Positions 51,806 to 61,352 are shown, counted from the first letter of the stretch. The stretch: DNA of 64,000 nt from Streptomyces sp. NBC_00523 (GCF_036346615.1 NZ_CP107836.1:7175235-7239234), one strand, 5' to 3'. Translations and numbers: made by a program. Notes: generated from the letters alone by a model not told the origin.

Positions 51806-54800
51806 TTACTTCAGGGTGATCGCCCGGATGACGTCCTGGCCGATCGTCAGCCCGCCCGGCGCCCCGGCCGTCGCCCGCAGTGACACCGACTTCGCGTCGC
51901 GCGGCGTGTTCAGGACCGTCGTCCAGCTGCCGTCACCGGCGCGCTTGAGCTTGGCGTCCTGCCAGGTCGCCCCGTCGTCGTACGAGACCTGAAGGGTGGC
52001 CGACGTGGCAGCGGTCGCCCCGTCGTACGTCGCCGAGTGCAGGCCCAGGGTGAGGCGCTTGCCCGCCTTGGCCGTGCCCTGCAGATCCGTGTCGACGTCG
52101 TAGCTCAGGTTCAGCATCGGCACATTGGCGCGGGCCGTGCCCGTCGGCAGCGGCTTGTAGTCGAAGCCCCACGTGGTGCTCGTGCTCGTGGTGCCGGGCC
52201 AGGCGGCGGTGGTGCGCTGCCCGGTCGAGACGAGCCTGTACGAGCCCGCCGTCATGTTGGAGGCACGGCCCGACTGGGCCTTGGACGTGACCAGCTGGGT
52301 GTCGCCCCGGTAGAGCGTGGTCTGCTTGGTGCCGCCGCCGGCCCCGACGTGGCCGTCATCACCGCCGGACCACATCGCGACGTTCCAGTTCAGGGCGTTG
52401 CTGCTCGTCTGGTACGGGACGTACGTGTTGCCCAGGCGCGCGGCCTGGACCGGCTTGAACCAGCCACCGTCATAGCGGCGGCCAGCGGCGTACGAGTCCG
52501 TCGAACCGCGCTCGAAGTAGCCGTCCGCCGCTCCGAGTCCGGTGTGCTGCTCGTACCAGAACCCGACGGCGCTGGTGTCGCCGGTGACGTACTCCGTCGT
52601 CGTCCGCGACCACTTCTCGTAGGCGTCACCGCCCAGACCCGCGCCCCACGCCGGGATGAAGTAGCGCCCGCCGTAGCCGAGAGTGCCCGGCGCCGCGTAC
52701 ACGCTGTTGTTCACGCGGGCCAGATCACGGTCGTCCGGCTTGTACGCCAGGGACTTGTCCGGGATGACGTCCTTGAACTGCTGCACCAGGTCGTAGCTGT
52801 AGTCCGGGTACTGCTGCTGCTTCACCCGCAGCCGGCCCTTCCCCGACTTCGCCTCGGAGACCAGGCGTGCGCCGTCGCCCTGCCGCACGGAGGCGACGGT
52901 GAGCCCGTCGGCGCCGGCGTAGCTCTGGTACAGGCGCCCCGGGGTGTTGTTGACGACGACCAGCAGCGTCGCGCCCCCGTCGGCGGCGGCCTGCGCCCGC
53001 TCGGCCGCGGTGACGTCGTCGGTGCGGTCGACGATCACGGCCTTGCCGCGGACGTCGAGGCCGGTGTAGTCGGCCGCCGTGCCCCGGCCCGCGTACACAG
53101 TGCGCAGGGTCGACGAGCCGTCGTGGTACGCGGTGTTCGGCTGCGCCGTCAGCTCGATGTCCCGCCCGCTGCCGGTCTCGGCGTCGAGCGCCTTCTGCCG
53201 CAGCCGCCAGTGCAGGAACGCACGCATCGAACCGTCCGACACCTTCTCCGTCGGCGCCAGGTACAGCGAGTCGTACTTGGCGGCCAGTATCCAGGAGGTG
53301 GACCAGTTGACGCCCGCGCCGTCGTCGTAGGTGCGCTGGAGGTTGAAGACGGCCTGCGTCTCCTCGCTCTCCCGCTCCGGGACCGCGTACGCCTTGCGCA
53401 CCTTCGTCGCGTCCAGGTCGGCCGTGCCGGACGCGTGACCCTCACCGAGCGTGGCCTCGTCCGAGATCAGCAGCGCCTGGCCGAGCGAGTCGGCGGTGTC
53501 GCCGGGCACCTCGACGTAAGCGGTCGTGGTGTAGCGGCCGGGCGGCAGACGCAGTGTCTTCTCACCGTCGACGGCGATGAGGCTGGACTCGCTGGAGTCC
53601 GACGTGTGCAGCGCGACCTTGCCCGACAGCGGCTTGCCGTCCCGGCCCGTCAGCTTGATGGTGTAGTCGTACATCTCCGCCTCCTTGAAGAGGGCGAAGC
53701 CGGTGTGCGCGACCGCCTGGCCGGTCGCGGGGTCCGTCGCGACGACATGGCCGGAGAAGGTGGTGCCCGCGGGGACCTTCGACGGGGCGAGGGTCAGGGT
53801 CACCGTGGCGGTGCCGTGCGCGGGGACCGTCACCGAGGACTGCGACAGCGTGTACGCGTCGGCGTCCGTGTCGAGGGCGAGGGCCAGCGTGACGTCCGCG
53901 TCGCCGTCATTGCGGTAGGCGACCGTGCGGGTCTCCGTCTTCGCGTCGGCGTTCGGCCAGTCGTACGCGGCGGCCTCCACGGAGCCCGTCGCCTCGATGG
54001 TGGAGCTGACGGCCGAGGTCACGTTCACCCGGCCAGTGCCCGCCGCGTACGGCGTCTCGGCGGTCTTGTCCGACGTCGACATCAGCGCGTTCTTGATGCG
54101 CTCGCCGCTCCAGTCGGGGTGCCGCTCCTTGAGGATCGCGGCCGATCCCGCGACGAGCGGCGTCGCCATCGACGTACCGCTCATCGTCCGGTACAGGCCG
54201 CCCGTCCAGCCCGGCACCGACTGCGAGGCGGCGGCGGTCACCTCCACGCCGGGGGCGGAGACGTCCGGCTTGAGGCTGTGCGTGCGGATCAGCGGGCCCT
54301 GGCTGGAGAACTCGGCGCGCTCGTCGTTCTTGTCGACCGCGGCCACCGTCAGCGCGGAGGCGGCGGCGCCCGGGGAGCCGATGCTGCCCGGGGCGTAGGC
54401 GTTGCCCGCCGCGATGACGAACAGCGGACCGCCATCCGCGGAGAGCTCGTTCACGGCCTGCGACGTCGGGTCCGTGCCGTCGGACCCGTCGGGGGTGCCG
54501 AGGCTCATCGACACGATGTCCGCGCCCTGCGCCTTGGCCCACTCCATGCCCGCGATCGAGTACGACTCCTCGCCGGTGCCCTCGTTGCCGAGCACCTTGC
54601 CGACCAGGAGGCGGGCCCCCGGGGCCGCGCCCTTCTCCTTGCCGCCGGAGGCGGCTCCGGTACCGGCGATGGTGGAGGCGGTGTGCGTACCGTGGCCGTT
54701 GCCGTCGTCGACGCTCTGGCCGGGCACGAAGCTCGCGGTGGCGTCGACCTGCCCGACGAGGTCCGGGTGGTCGAGGTCCGCGCCGGTGTCGAGCACGGCG

Positions 54801-55504
54801 ACCTTGACGCCCGTCCCGTCCAGACCCTGCTGCCAGGCGTCCGTGGCCTTGATCTGCGCGGTCTCGGTGGCGAGCGAGGCCTCGACCTTGCCGTCGAGCC
54901 ACAGCTTGCCGATGCCGCCCGACAGGGACTTCGGGTCGGAGCCGGGCGCGATGCCCTTCCAGAACGACGTGGCCCGGCCCTTCTCGGCGCGCAGCGCCTT
55001 CGCGTGGATCGAGGAGAGCGTACGGACCGATTCGGCGCCCTTGGGCGTGGCCGGGGCCGCGGCCTTGGTCTTCGCCGAGCGGGCGGCGGCCGGGGCGCTC
55101 GCGATCACCGGGACGGTGTCCGTGTGCGCGTCGTCGTAGCCCATCGCCACCAGGCCGGTGACGTTGAACAGCCGCTCGTCGAGCTTCCCGGCGGCGAGCA
55201 GCGACATGGCCTGGCGCGGGATGACATACGTGTCGTCGCCGCGGGTCTGCACCTCGACGCCGGCGGAGCCGTCCTCGGCCGGGTCCACGGTCACCACGTC
55301 GTGGTTGCCGGGCAGGTCGGTGTAGTGCACGAGGTCACCGGTGACGAGGGTGATCTCGTAGGACTTGCCGGCCGGCCCGCTGGCCCCGGTCCGGGCGGCC
55401 GGATCGGCGTCGGCCGCCGGGGCTGTGACCGATCCCCAGCCGATGAGCGCCATGGTGAGCGCGGTGGCGGCGGGGAGGTAGCGGCGTCTGGGTATGGATC
55501 GCAT
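51806..55504 (-). CDS. Secreted S8 (subtilisin-like) serine peptidase, large multidomain
   Basis: 1,232 residues. Signal peptide (RRRYLPAATALTMALIGWGS) and a propeptide region to ~residue 210. The catalytic domain has Asp (VAVLDTGADLDHPDL, ~235), His (GHGTHTASTIAGTG, ~271), oxyanion Asn (FVIAAGNAYAPGS) and Ser (TMSGTSMATPLVAGSA, ~441). The remaining ~700 residues include a PA-like insert (GKAVIVDRTDDVTAAERAQA) and beta-sandwich domains. An extracellular protease on this scale is typical of Streptomyces. Convergent with the TrmB/LuxR-type regulator, its probable controller. Confidence 0.95.
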   Translation of the reverse strand: MRSIPRRRYLPAATALTMALIGWGSVTAPAADADPAARTGASGPAGKSYEITLVTGDLVHYTDLPGNHDVVTVDPAEDGSAGVEVQTRGDDTYVIPRQAMSLLAAGKLDERLFNVTGLVAMGYDDAHTDTVPVIASAPAAARSAKTKAAAPATPKGAESVRTLSSIHAKALRAEKGRATSFWKGIAPGSDPKSLSGGIGKLWLDGKVEASLATETAQIKATDAWQQGLDGTGVKVAVLDTGADLDHPDLVGQVDATASFVPGQSVDDGNGHGTHTASTIAGTGAASGGKEKGAAPGARLLVGKVLGNEGTGEESYSIAGMEWAKAQGADIVSMSLGTPDGSDGTDPTSQAVNELSADGGPLFVIAAGNAYAPGSIGSPGAAASALTVAAVDKNDERAEFSSQGPLIRTHSLKPDVSAPGVEVTAAASQSVPGWTGGLYRTMSGTSMATPLVAGSAAILKERHPDWSGERIKNALMSTSDKTAETPYAAGTGRVNVTSAVSSTIEATGSVEAAAYDWPNADAKTETRTVAYRNDGDADVTLALALDTDADAYTLSQSSVTVPAHGTATVTLTLAPSKVPAGTTFSGHVVATDPATGQAVAHTGFALFKEAEMYDYTIKLTGRDGKPLSGKVALHTSDSSESSLIAVDGEKTLRLPPGRYTTTAYVEVPGDTADSLGQALLISDEATLGEGHASGTADLDATKVRKAYAVPERESEETQAVFNLQRTYDDGAGVNWSTSWILAAKYDSLYLAPTEKVSDGSMRAFLHWRLRQKALDAETGSGRDIELTAQPNTAYHDGSSTLRTVYAGRGTAADYTGLDVRGKAVIVDRTDDVTAAERAQAAADGGATLLVVVNNTPGRLYQSYAGADGLTVASVRQGDGARLVSEAKSGKGRLRVKQQQYPDYSYDLVQQFKDVIPDKSLAYKPDDRDLARVNNSVYAAPGTLGYGGRYFIPAWGAGLGGDAYEKWSRTTTEYVTGDTSAVGFWYEQHTGLGAADGYFERGSTDSYAAGRRYDGGWFKPVQAARLGNTYVPYQTSSNALNWNVAMWSGGDDGHVGAGGGTKQTTLYRGDTQLVTSKAQSGRASNMTAGSYRLVSTGQRTTAAWPGTTSTSTTWGFDYKPLPTGTARANVPMLNLSYDVDTDLQGTAKAGKRLTLGLHSATYDGATAATSATLQVSYDDGATWQDAKLKRAGDGSWTTVLNTPRDAKSVSLRATAGAPGGLTIGQDVIRAITLK

Positions 55505-55979
55505 GGGAACGGTCTATCCGGTCCGGAACTCCTTGCGCACCGGCGGAGGGTGTCGAGTTCCCGCCATGGCGAAGACCAGACAGCGAGGGTCTCCCGGCCG
55601 GGTGAGCGCAGGTGCCTCCCCGGCTGCCCGCGAGCGATGGTTGTCCTGCTCTTTCCGGAGTGGGTGCACTCCCCGGGTCTACGGAGTTCGCGGGCCACTT
55701 CTTGCAGCCGAGGGTTCCCGACCGGATAGAGGTCAGCCGCATCGCGACCTCGCGCAGGAACAGCGAGAAGCGCCACCGGTCTGTGGTCGGGCCGGGAGAG
55801 GGCTCCTGACGCGCATGAAGCCCCGGACCGCTTGGTCCGGGGCTTCGCAGCGTCTTCGGTCAGCGGTGTGGTCTGGCGTCCCGCCGAACCGCACGTGCGC
55901 TGGCTGGATGCGGCGCGGACGGAGGGCCGCGTGCAGCGCAAGCCGCGGGCCCGGGGTGGCCAGGGAGTGTCCAATAGAC
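55505..55979. other. 475-bp subtilase upstream region with one terminator
   Basis: Holds the presumed subtilase promoter, a strong hairpin (55818-55845) and unrecognised sequence up to the ISL3-family end. A plus-strand frame (GVVWRPAEPHVRWLDAAR...) may be the tail of a lost gene. Confidence 0.4.
55818..55845. terminator. Perfect 12-bp-stem hairpin
   Basis: AAGCCCCGGACC, loop GCTT, GGTCCGGGGCTT. Strong intrinsic-type terminator upstream of the subtilase. Confidence 0.8.
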
Positions 55980-57340
55980 GGCTCTGCCTCACATTCGGTG
56001 GTGACTCGGTGTGGTGTTATCCGAGGAGGATGCGGTGGCGAAGGAGGGTGAAGCCTGCTCGTCCGTGCATATGGCGGGCAATCCGCTTGGTCTTGGTGTT
56101 GACGCCCTCGGTCGGTCCGTTGCTGTACGGGAGTGTGAATGCGGCGATCACAGCGTCGCGGTCTCGCTCGAGACCGTGGGTGAAGGCGTGCAGATACGGC
56201 AGATCGGCCGCGCGGACCTGGTCGACCCATGGGTCGAGTGCATCAGCGTTTTCTGGCTGAGGCTTCAGAAGTAGAGCGAAGGTCCTGATGTGGGTTGCCA
56301 GTTGGGTCAACTCGGGGGAGGCGGAGGCGAGTCGGGCCAGGAGGTCGTGGTGCTCGGCCTTGAGGTTGTCGGGCCTGGTGAGGAGCATCCGGGCGAGTCT
56401 CCGTGCGGAGATATGGCTGCGGCCGGCGTCCGCGCGGCCTTGGTTGATGTACTTGTGCAGGAGGTTGAGGCAGCCCGTGAAGCCAAGGGCCTGGATCTCT
56501 TCGAAGAGGTGCTGGACGGGGACGGCGGGGTCGTCGGCCCGGCGTTTGCGCAGGTGCTCACGGTGGGGATCGACGAGGCTGGCGCGGTATTTCGGGACGC
56601 GGAGCATCCGCTCGGGCCGGCCGGCTCGGGCATAGCGTTTGATGGTATTCAGGGCCAGCTGCAGACGGCGGCCGCATTCGAGGAGACCCACGCCCTGGTC
56701 GAGGAGGTCGTGAATCTGGTGCCAGCGCTCCAGGGTGGTCCGTGCGCGGGGCCCGCCGTACAGGGGCGCCTCCAGCACGGTGGCCCAGCAAGTGCTGTGC
56801 GCCTTGATCTCGCTCAGAGCGGCTTCGCACAGGTTGTGCCACAAATGCCAGCGGTCACCGACCTGCACCGCATCGGGCAGAGCGCGTCGGATGGCCTCGA
56901 CGGACGTCGCCGAGCCGTCACGGCACACGATTTCGACGCCCAGATGTTCGCGCAGCCAGGCTTCCAGGGTGTCAGCCGTGCGGTCGGGCAGTACGTCAAT
57001 CCGCTCATGGGTCTCGGCGTCGATCACCACGGTGGCATAGCGGTGCCGCCGGCGCAGAGCGAAATCGTCGACGCCGATCACGGGGCACCCGGCCCGTGGG
57101 CAACGGGATCCGCAACAGGGCACGCAGAGCCGTGTGCCGCGACAGACCTACCGCGAGTATCGCCAGCACGCGTGCCCCTGCCCGGCCCGCTAACTCTTTG
57201 GCTACCGCCCTGACCTGCGCGGTCAAGCGGGTGGTGCGTCGCTGATAACGCTCCAGCACCCCGGGCACCTGCTCGCGGAAGGTGTGACGGCAGCCGTGTG
57301 TGGGACAGACCAGACGCCGCACCCGTACGCGGACCACCAC
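55980..57340 (-). mobile_element. ISL3-family element, 5'-truncated
   Basis: One end is intact (GGCTCTGCCTCACATTCGGT, 55980-55999; the same tip occurs alone at 41681). The other end is missing where the passenger-bearing IS5-family element begins at 57343. The expected ISL3 5' sequence is not found beyond 58825. Confidence 0.8.
56017..57340 (-). pseudogene. ISL3-family transposase, truncated and frameshifted
   Basis: Residues from the zinc-finger end (RRLVCPTHGCRHTFREQVPG) through LSRHTALRALLRIPLPTG are in one frame. After a 1-bp slip at ~57085 the DDE core continues: VIGVDDFALRRRHRYATVVI, EIVCRDGSATSVEAIRRALP, QVGDRWHLWHNL, and the C-terminal PYSNGPTEGVNTKTKRIARH to ILLG. The first ~60 residues are cut off at 57341. 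Confidence 0.87.
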
Positions 57341-57408
57341 TAGGCCGTTTCTTCTGGATCACTGCCGCAGGCAGCTGGTTGTCAGTGCGGGGTGGGAGAG
57401 TCCTGGGC

Positions 57409-57912
57409 ATGACGTTGCCGGAGAACCTTGAGCGAGTTCTGCCTGAGATCGGACGCGACTTGTTCGACGTTCTCGTCATCAGGACCGACTTCAGCGACGA
57501 CGAGGCGTGGAACGCGGTGGTGAGGGAGTTGCACCTGCCGTGGGGGCCAGGCGGTGAGTTTGCCGCAGCAGTGCAGCTGGTCGATGCGCCTGCTTGGGCA
57601 GGAGCAACGGCCGACGAGGTTCTTGCCGCCGTGGTGGATGAGGAGCTGAGTGTCGTTTTCCTCGCTGACCGCGACACGATGCAGTCGCCGGTGCGGGCGT
57701 TGCTGGCTCTGTCGACCGTCTGGGAGGACGTGAGTGGCCTTGACCCCGTCTACTACCAGGAACGCATCGAGTCGCCCGAGCCTCGGGAGTTTCGAGTCGT
57801 ACCCGCCGCGGTACACGGCGTCCAGGTGGGCCTGGCGCTCGGCAACGAGGACTTCGCAGAACACGCTGCGGCTGCTTCCGCAGAGCCTGATCAGGTACTG
57901 CGGCCTTTCTGA
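57409..57912 (+). CDS. DUF6924-like protein, passenger in IS5-family element
   Basis: 167 residues from ATG 57409 with GGGAGAG upstream: LPEIGRDLFDVLVIRTDFSD, DEAWNAVVRELHLPWG, VVDEELSVVFLADRDTM, REFRVVPAAVHGVQVGLALG, NEDFAEHA. The D(V/I)LVIRTDFSDD and EFRVVP patterns match DUF6924, an uncharacterised actinomycete family often near immunity-type genes. It is intact, on the same strand as the transposase, and inside the terminal repeats. Confidence 0.75.
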   Translation: MTLPENLERVLPEIGRDLFDVLVIRTDFSDDEAWNAVVRELHLPWGPGGEFAAAVQLVDAPAWAGATADEVLAAVVDEELSVVFLADRDTMQSPVRALLALSTVWEDVSGLDPVYYQERIESPEPREFRVVPAAVHGVQVGLALGNEDFAEHAAAASAEPDQVLRPF

Positions 57913-57964
57913 TCGGTACGGCGGGCGGCCGTTGCCTCCGCAGATGCGAGTCGTTCGTTGGGGC

Positions 57965-58809
57965 ATGTCGTTGAGTGACGCGCAGTGGGCGCGGATCGAG
58001 CCGTTGCTGCCGGATCGGACGCCGAGGCGGGGCGGGCGGTGGCGGGACCACCGGCAGGTGATCGACGCGATCGCGTTCAAGTACCGCACCGGGATTCCCT
58101 GGATGGACCTGCCTGAGCACTTCGGTTCGTGGAAGGGCGTCCACAACAGGCTGCGGAAATGGGCATCTGACGGCACCTGGAAAAGGGTCTTCACGAACCT
58201 CCTCTCCCAGGCTGATGCCGAGGGCGATCTGGACTGGGTCGTCGCGGTGGACTCCACGGTCGTTCGTGCTCACCAGCACGCGGCCGGGGCCCGTAAAAAG
58301 GGGCCCCGGCCGAGGAACCCGACCATCATGCACTCGGACGGTCTCGTGGTGGGCTGACAACGAAGATCCACCTGGCGGCCGACAGCCGATGCCGCCCGCT
58401 GGCCTTCGTAATTACCCCCGGCCAGGCTGGTGACGCCCCGGCATTCCCGGACGTGATGATGGGGATCCGGGTCCCTCGGCCGGTCGGCAGACCCCGAACG
58501 ACGCCCACCGCGGTCCTTGCGGACAAAGCGTATTCGTCTCGCGCGATCCGCACCTACCTGCGACATCGCGGGATCCGGGCGGTGATCCCTCAGCCCGTCG
58601 ACCAAGCAGCGAATCGCAAGCGGCTTGGCAGCCGCGGTGGGCGCCCTCCGACGTTCGCGCGCGAAGCGTACAAACAGCGGAACACGGTCGAGCGGTGCAT
58701 CAACAAGATCAAACAATGGCGGGGCCTGGCCACCCGCTATGACAAGACCGCCACCATCTACCTCGCGGCTCTCCACCTGGCAGGAATCTTCGTCTGGTCA
58801 GCAAGGTGA
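57965..58809 (+). CDS. IS5/IS427-type transposase (second copy), two frames
   Basis: orfA from ATG 57965 (SLSDAQWARIEPLLPDRTPR; VVAVDSTVVRAHQHAAGARK) to 58357. orfB in the next frame runs from ~58345 to 58809 (TKIHLAADSRCRPLAF, ADKAYSSRAIRTYLRHRG, RNTVERCINKIKQWRG). The slippery run TAAAAAGGGGCC at ~58293 lies in the overlap. About 85-90% identical in protein to the copy at 14538. Confidence 0.87.
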
Positions 58810-58980
58810 TCCGGAGGAAACGGCCTAGGTCTCTCGCTCCCTTGAATACGCCACAACAGTTTGTTCGTCTGCTCCCTCGCCCTCCCGGCGCCCTCGACCT
58901 GTCCGGGACGGGCGGACTTTTTTTCCGCCCCGCACCGCCAACGCCCTACCCCTGCACGTCCACAACTAGGAGATGCACCC

Positions 58981-59145
58981 ATGGATGCCGTGACCCTTGC
59001 CGCTGCCGCCGTACTCGCCCTTGCCCTGCTCTGCGCCACCATCGTCTGCGTCGTCGCCATCTGCCGCGCCCACCGGGGCGACGTCGTCAACGTCGTCCGC
59101 GTACTGCCCGAGCTTGTCGCCGCTCTCCGCCGGCGCCGCCCATGA
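58981..59145 (+). CDS. 54-residue single-span membrane protein
   Basis: ATG 58981 behind AGGAG: MDAVTLAAAAVLALALLC..., one hydrophobic helix then a basic tail (CRAHRGDVVNVVRVLPELVA, ALRRRRP). No family assigned. It resembles in layout the small hydrophobic protein at 6253 and similar plasmid-borne proteins. Its 3' end abuts the ligase fragment. Confidence 0.6.
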   Translation: MDAVTLAAAAVLALALLCATIVCVVAICRAHRGDVVNVVRVLPELVAALRRRRP

Positions 59146-59149
59146 GGCG

Positions 59150-59534
59150 GCCCTCGGTCTGGAGAACATCGAAAGCGATGAAGTGCCCCGGCAGGGGCGG
59201 CGGCAAGAGCCTGAGCACCTCGTACGGTCGCGGCCCGGCGCTGCAGCGCGGGGAAGGAGAGCTGCCCGTTCTCGTCGAGCACGACGAGTTCGCCGTCGAG
59301 GACCAGGCCGGGCGGCAGCTGGCCGGCCGCGGAGACGAGGTCGGGGAAGCGGGACTGCAGCATCGTGCCGTTCCGCGACTGCACCAGCACCCGCTCGCCC
59401 GGAGCGTCAGGGGTGAACAGGATGGCCCGGTACCCTTCGAACTTCACCTCGGCGGCCGCGCCTCCCGGGTCTGTGCGGGGGATGGCGTCGCGGGCCTGGG
59501 CCAGCATCGGCTCCAGCGGCGGTCTCAGCGCCAC
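59150..59534 (-). pseudogene. ATP-dependent DNA ligase (LigC/LigD-like), N-terminal fragment
   Basis: MALRPPLEPMLAQARDAIP, then the adenylation motif AAEVKFEGYRAIL (Lys nucleophile, K-x-EG instead of the usual K-x-DG), SRNGTMLQSRFPDL and LPPGLVLDGELVVLDENG. After a slip at ~59190 the expected GHFIAFDVLQ appears in another frame, and then the gene stops. The nucleotidyl-transfer domain is incomplete and the OB domain is missing. A Ku gene is present at 18272, but no intact partner ligase is in the window. Confidence 0.8.
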
Positions 59535-59535
59535 A

Positions 59536-59721
59536 TCAGGTGTCCGGATGGGCGTCCGTCTTCAAGGCCCACGCACCACCTGGACAACCGGCCGGGAGTG
59601 GAGGGAATCGGTGGCCCTTGACGTCAGTGCTCCAGTGATGGCCGGCCCCGCAGTCGCACTCGTAGATACCGCTCTCGGGCACGATCTCCCCAGGACGCCA
59701 CGTTCGCTGTTCGTCACCCAT
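59536..59721 (-). CDS. Small cysteine-containing hypothetical protein
   Basis: 61 residues (MGDEQRTWRPGEIVPESGIY). Has the pattern ECDCGAGHHWSTDVKGHRFP and a later GCPGGAW, i.e. three Cys and several His that could bind zinc. A small protein of this kind is widespread in Streptomyces; role unknown. The stop is 2 bp from the ligase fragment start. Confidence 0.65.
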   Translation of the reverse strand: MGDEQRTWRPGEIVPESGIYECDCGAGHHWSTDVKGHRFPPLPAGCPGGAWALKTDAHPDT

Positions 59722-59786
59722 GCTTCCGGTGTACGTCGCCCGGACCTATCCGGCGACTCGGGACGCCGCGTCGTTCAGCGAAAGCA

Positions 59787-59996
59787 TCACGCCGCCTCGT
59801 ACCGGTGCGCGCGTCCACCGCGCCACTGCACCCATGAGGGATCGTCGAGATGCTGTCCGGCGTCGGGCAGGCCGGCACGGCGCAGAAACTCAACGACATC
59901 GACGTCGTCGTGGGCAAGTCCGACGATCTGCCCGCGGATGGTGACCCGCCGCCCACCGGTCGCGGACGGACGGTGAATGACGATGGGCGCGCTCAT
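59787..59996 (-). CDS. Small conserved hypothetical protein
   Basis: 69 residues from ATG 59996: SAPIVIHRPSATGGRRVTIR, GQIVGLAHDDVDVVEFLRRA, then WVQWRGG. The pattern (ATGGRRVT-x-RG...VV-FL-x-AG...W-WRGG) recurs in Streptomyces genomes in my memory, always uncharacterised. Probably soluble, alpha/beta. Confidence 0.6.
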   Translation of the reverse strand: MSAPIVIHRPSATGGRRVTIRGQIVGLAHDDVDVVEFLRRAGLPDAGQHLDDPSWVQWRGGRAHRYEAA

Positions 59997-60098
59997 ACAT
60001 CCAGCGTGCTCCTCTACCTCGATGTCCGCGATCCACGGTCGGGCCCAGCGCAGGGTGCGGCATGGGTTCCCCGGACGGGTCGGCGGTCCGGCCCGGCG

Positions 60099-60500
60099 CT
60101 ACAGGAACGCCTCCTGGGGCCGTCCGTACGCGGATGCGCTGGACGGGGCGGTCGGGGCGCTGCACTCACGAGCGGGATGCGCCGGATTGACCAGGCCGGT
60201 ACAGGCTGCGAGCTGATCGCCGGTCAGCTGTCCCGCCCGGGTCAGTACCGGAAGCACCGCTGTGATCGTGTCCCAGACGGCATCGAGGGCTTCGTCGGCG
60301 AGGTCGTGAAGTTCGCTGTAGTCGGCCTCGCCGTCGCCGAAGCCCAGGTGGGGGTGAGGAGCTGCGGCGAAGGCGGTGGAGTACGTCTTGCCGCGAGCAC
60401 CGCTCTTTGCGCTGCTCGGCCGGCCGGATCGGCTGACTCGGGCGGCCAGTTGTGCGCCGGCCGCCTGCCGGGCGGCCCGGTCGGCAGCTGTCCGTTCTCA
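60099..60500 (-). pseudogene. 3' fragment of an unrecognised gene
   Basis: An uninterrupted minus-strand frame without a start codon: DRAARQAAGAQLAARVSRSG, GKTYSTAFAAAPHPHLGFGD, GEADYSELHDLADEALDAVW, DTITAVLPVLTRAGQLTGDQ and on to a stop at 60099. Codon bias is normal. No family recognised. The N-terminal part is missing, so it is a truncated gene, probably mobile-element debris. Confidence 0.45.
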
Positions 60501-60647
60501 GATCCTCAGGATCCAGTGTCTCGTGTGTCCAACATTAGGGGTCAAGGCCCGCTTTGTAGCTGGAAGGCGTCGTGGTCGTCGTCGACCTCTCCCTTGAGGC
60601 GTTTGGGGGGAACCGGCATGGTGAACACCCAAGCTTCCGGCTGGTGC

Positions 60648-61265
60648 TCACGTCATGTTGCCGCGCAGCAGCGCCGTCGCCGCGCGCGTGGCGCGGGTGG
60701 CGACATCCTCGGGGGAGAGGCGGGAGCGCGTCAGGAAGTCCTCCGTGTCCAGGGTGACGTAGCCGTGGGCCAGGCCGAAGAGCTGTTCGAGCAGGAGCAG
60801 TGCTTGGGAAGGGTCGGGGTGGCCCGCCTGCCGGGCGAGGTCGAGCACCAGCGCCATCAGGTCCCGGCCGGCCCGGGCCAGGTCGGCGTCGCGCAGCGGC
60901 CTCAGCTCCCGGGCGAAGATCACGTCGAGGCCGGCGCCGCGGTCGGACACGTGGCGCACGTATGCCCCTGCGGTGGCAGCGAGCCGCTCAATCGGGTCGG
61001 GGCCGGCCGCCTGCGCGGCGGCCTCGATGGACCGGGTGAGCTCGTCGGCAGCCTGTGCCGCGACGACGGCGAGCAGCGCGTCGCGGTGGGGAAAGTGGCG
61101 GTACGGGGCGGCCGTGCTCACCCCGAGCCTGCGGGCGAGTTCGGCGACCGAGAAGCCGGCCATCCCCGTCTCGGAGAGCAGCACGAAGCTCTCAGCGATC
61201 AGCGCCGAGCGGAGATGCCCCCGGGCGGGGCGCTCACTCCCTGCCCCACTTGCTGCGTCAGGCAC
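60648..61265 (-). CDS. TetR-family transcriptional repressor
   Basis: 205 residues from GTG 61265, fixed by GGAAGGAGG just upstream (a longer frame exists). TetR_N HTH: LIAESFVLLSETGMAGFSVA, then ELARRLGVSTAAPYRHFPHR. The C-terminal ligand domain is a WHG-type region (DLMALVLDLARQAGHPDPSQ). Divergent from the SDR gene, with the palindrome AAAGTAAG-N6-CTTACTTT between them as its likely operator. It probably represses the SDR and itself. Confidence 0.9.
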   Translation of the reverse strand: MPDAASGAGSERPARGHLRSALIAESFVLLSETGMAGFSVAELARRLGVSTAAPYRHFPHRDALLAVVAAQAADELTRSIEAAAQAAGPDPIERLAATAGAYVRHVSDRGAGLDVIFARELRPLRDADLARAGRDLMALVLDLARQAGHPDPSQALLLLEQLFGLAHGYVTLDTEDFLTRSRLSPEDVATRATRAATALLRGNMT

Positions 61266-61289
61266 GCGGTCCACCTCCTTCCTTGACCA

Positions 61290-61311
61290 AAAGTAAGAGG
61301 CCACTTACTTT
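61290..61311. promoter_or_regulatory. Palindromic operator in TetR/SDR intergenic region
   Basis: AAAGTAAG, 6-bp spacer, CTTACTTT: perfect 8-bp arms in an otherwise GC-rich region, between divergent TetR and SDR genes. A further CTTACTT lies at ~61328. Typical TetR autoregulatory site. Confidence 0.75.
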
Positions 61312-61352
61312 ACAAGTGATAGCCCTCTTACTTCTAGCATTGGAGGCCGAGC

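Larger units (their letters stand above)
57343..58825 (+). mobile_element. IS5-family element carrying a passenger gene
   Basis: Terminal repeats GGCCGTTTCTTCTGGATCAC and GGCCGTTTCCTCCGGATCAC (18/20) bordered by TA. Same family as the 898-bp copy at 14501, but ~585 bp longer because a DUF6924-type gene lies between the left end and the transposase. The flanks do not rejoin into one gene, so a deletion accompanied or followed insertion. Confidence 0.85.

Noticed and set aside
52037..55729. 1,200-codon plus-strand frame opposite the subtilase
   Set aside because: Mirror of the subtilase codon bias; Arg/Val/Gly-rich product without motifs.
57342..58827. Simple insertion of the IS5-family element into the ISL3 transposase
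   Set aside because: The sequence right of 58827 does not contain the missing ISL3 N-terminus, so the flanks do not rejoin.
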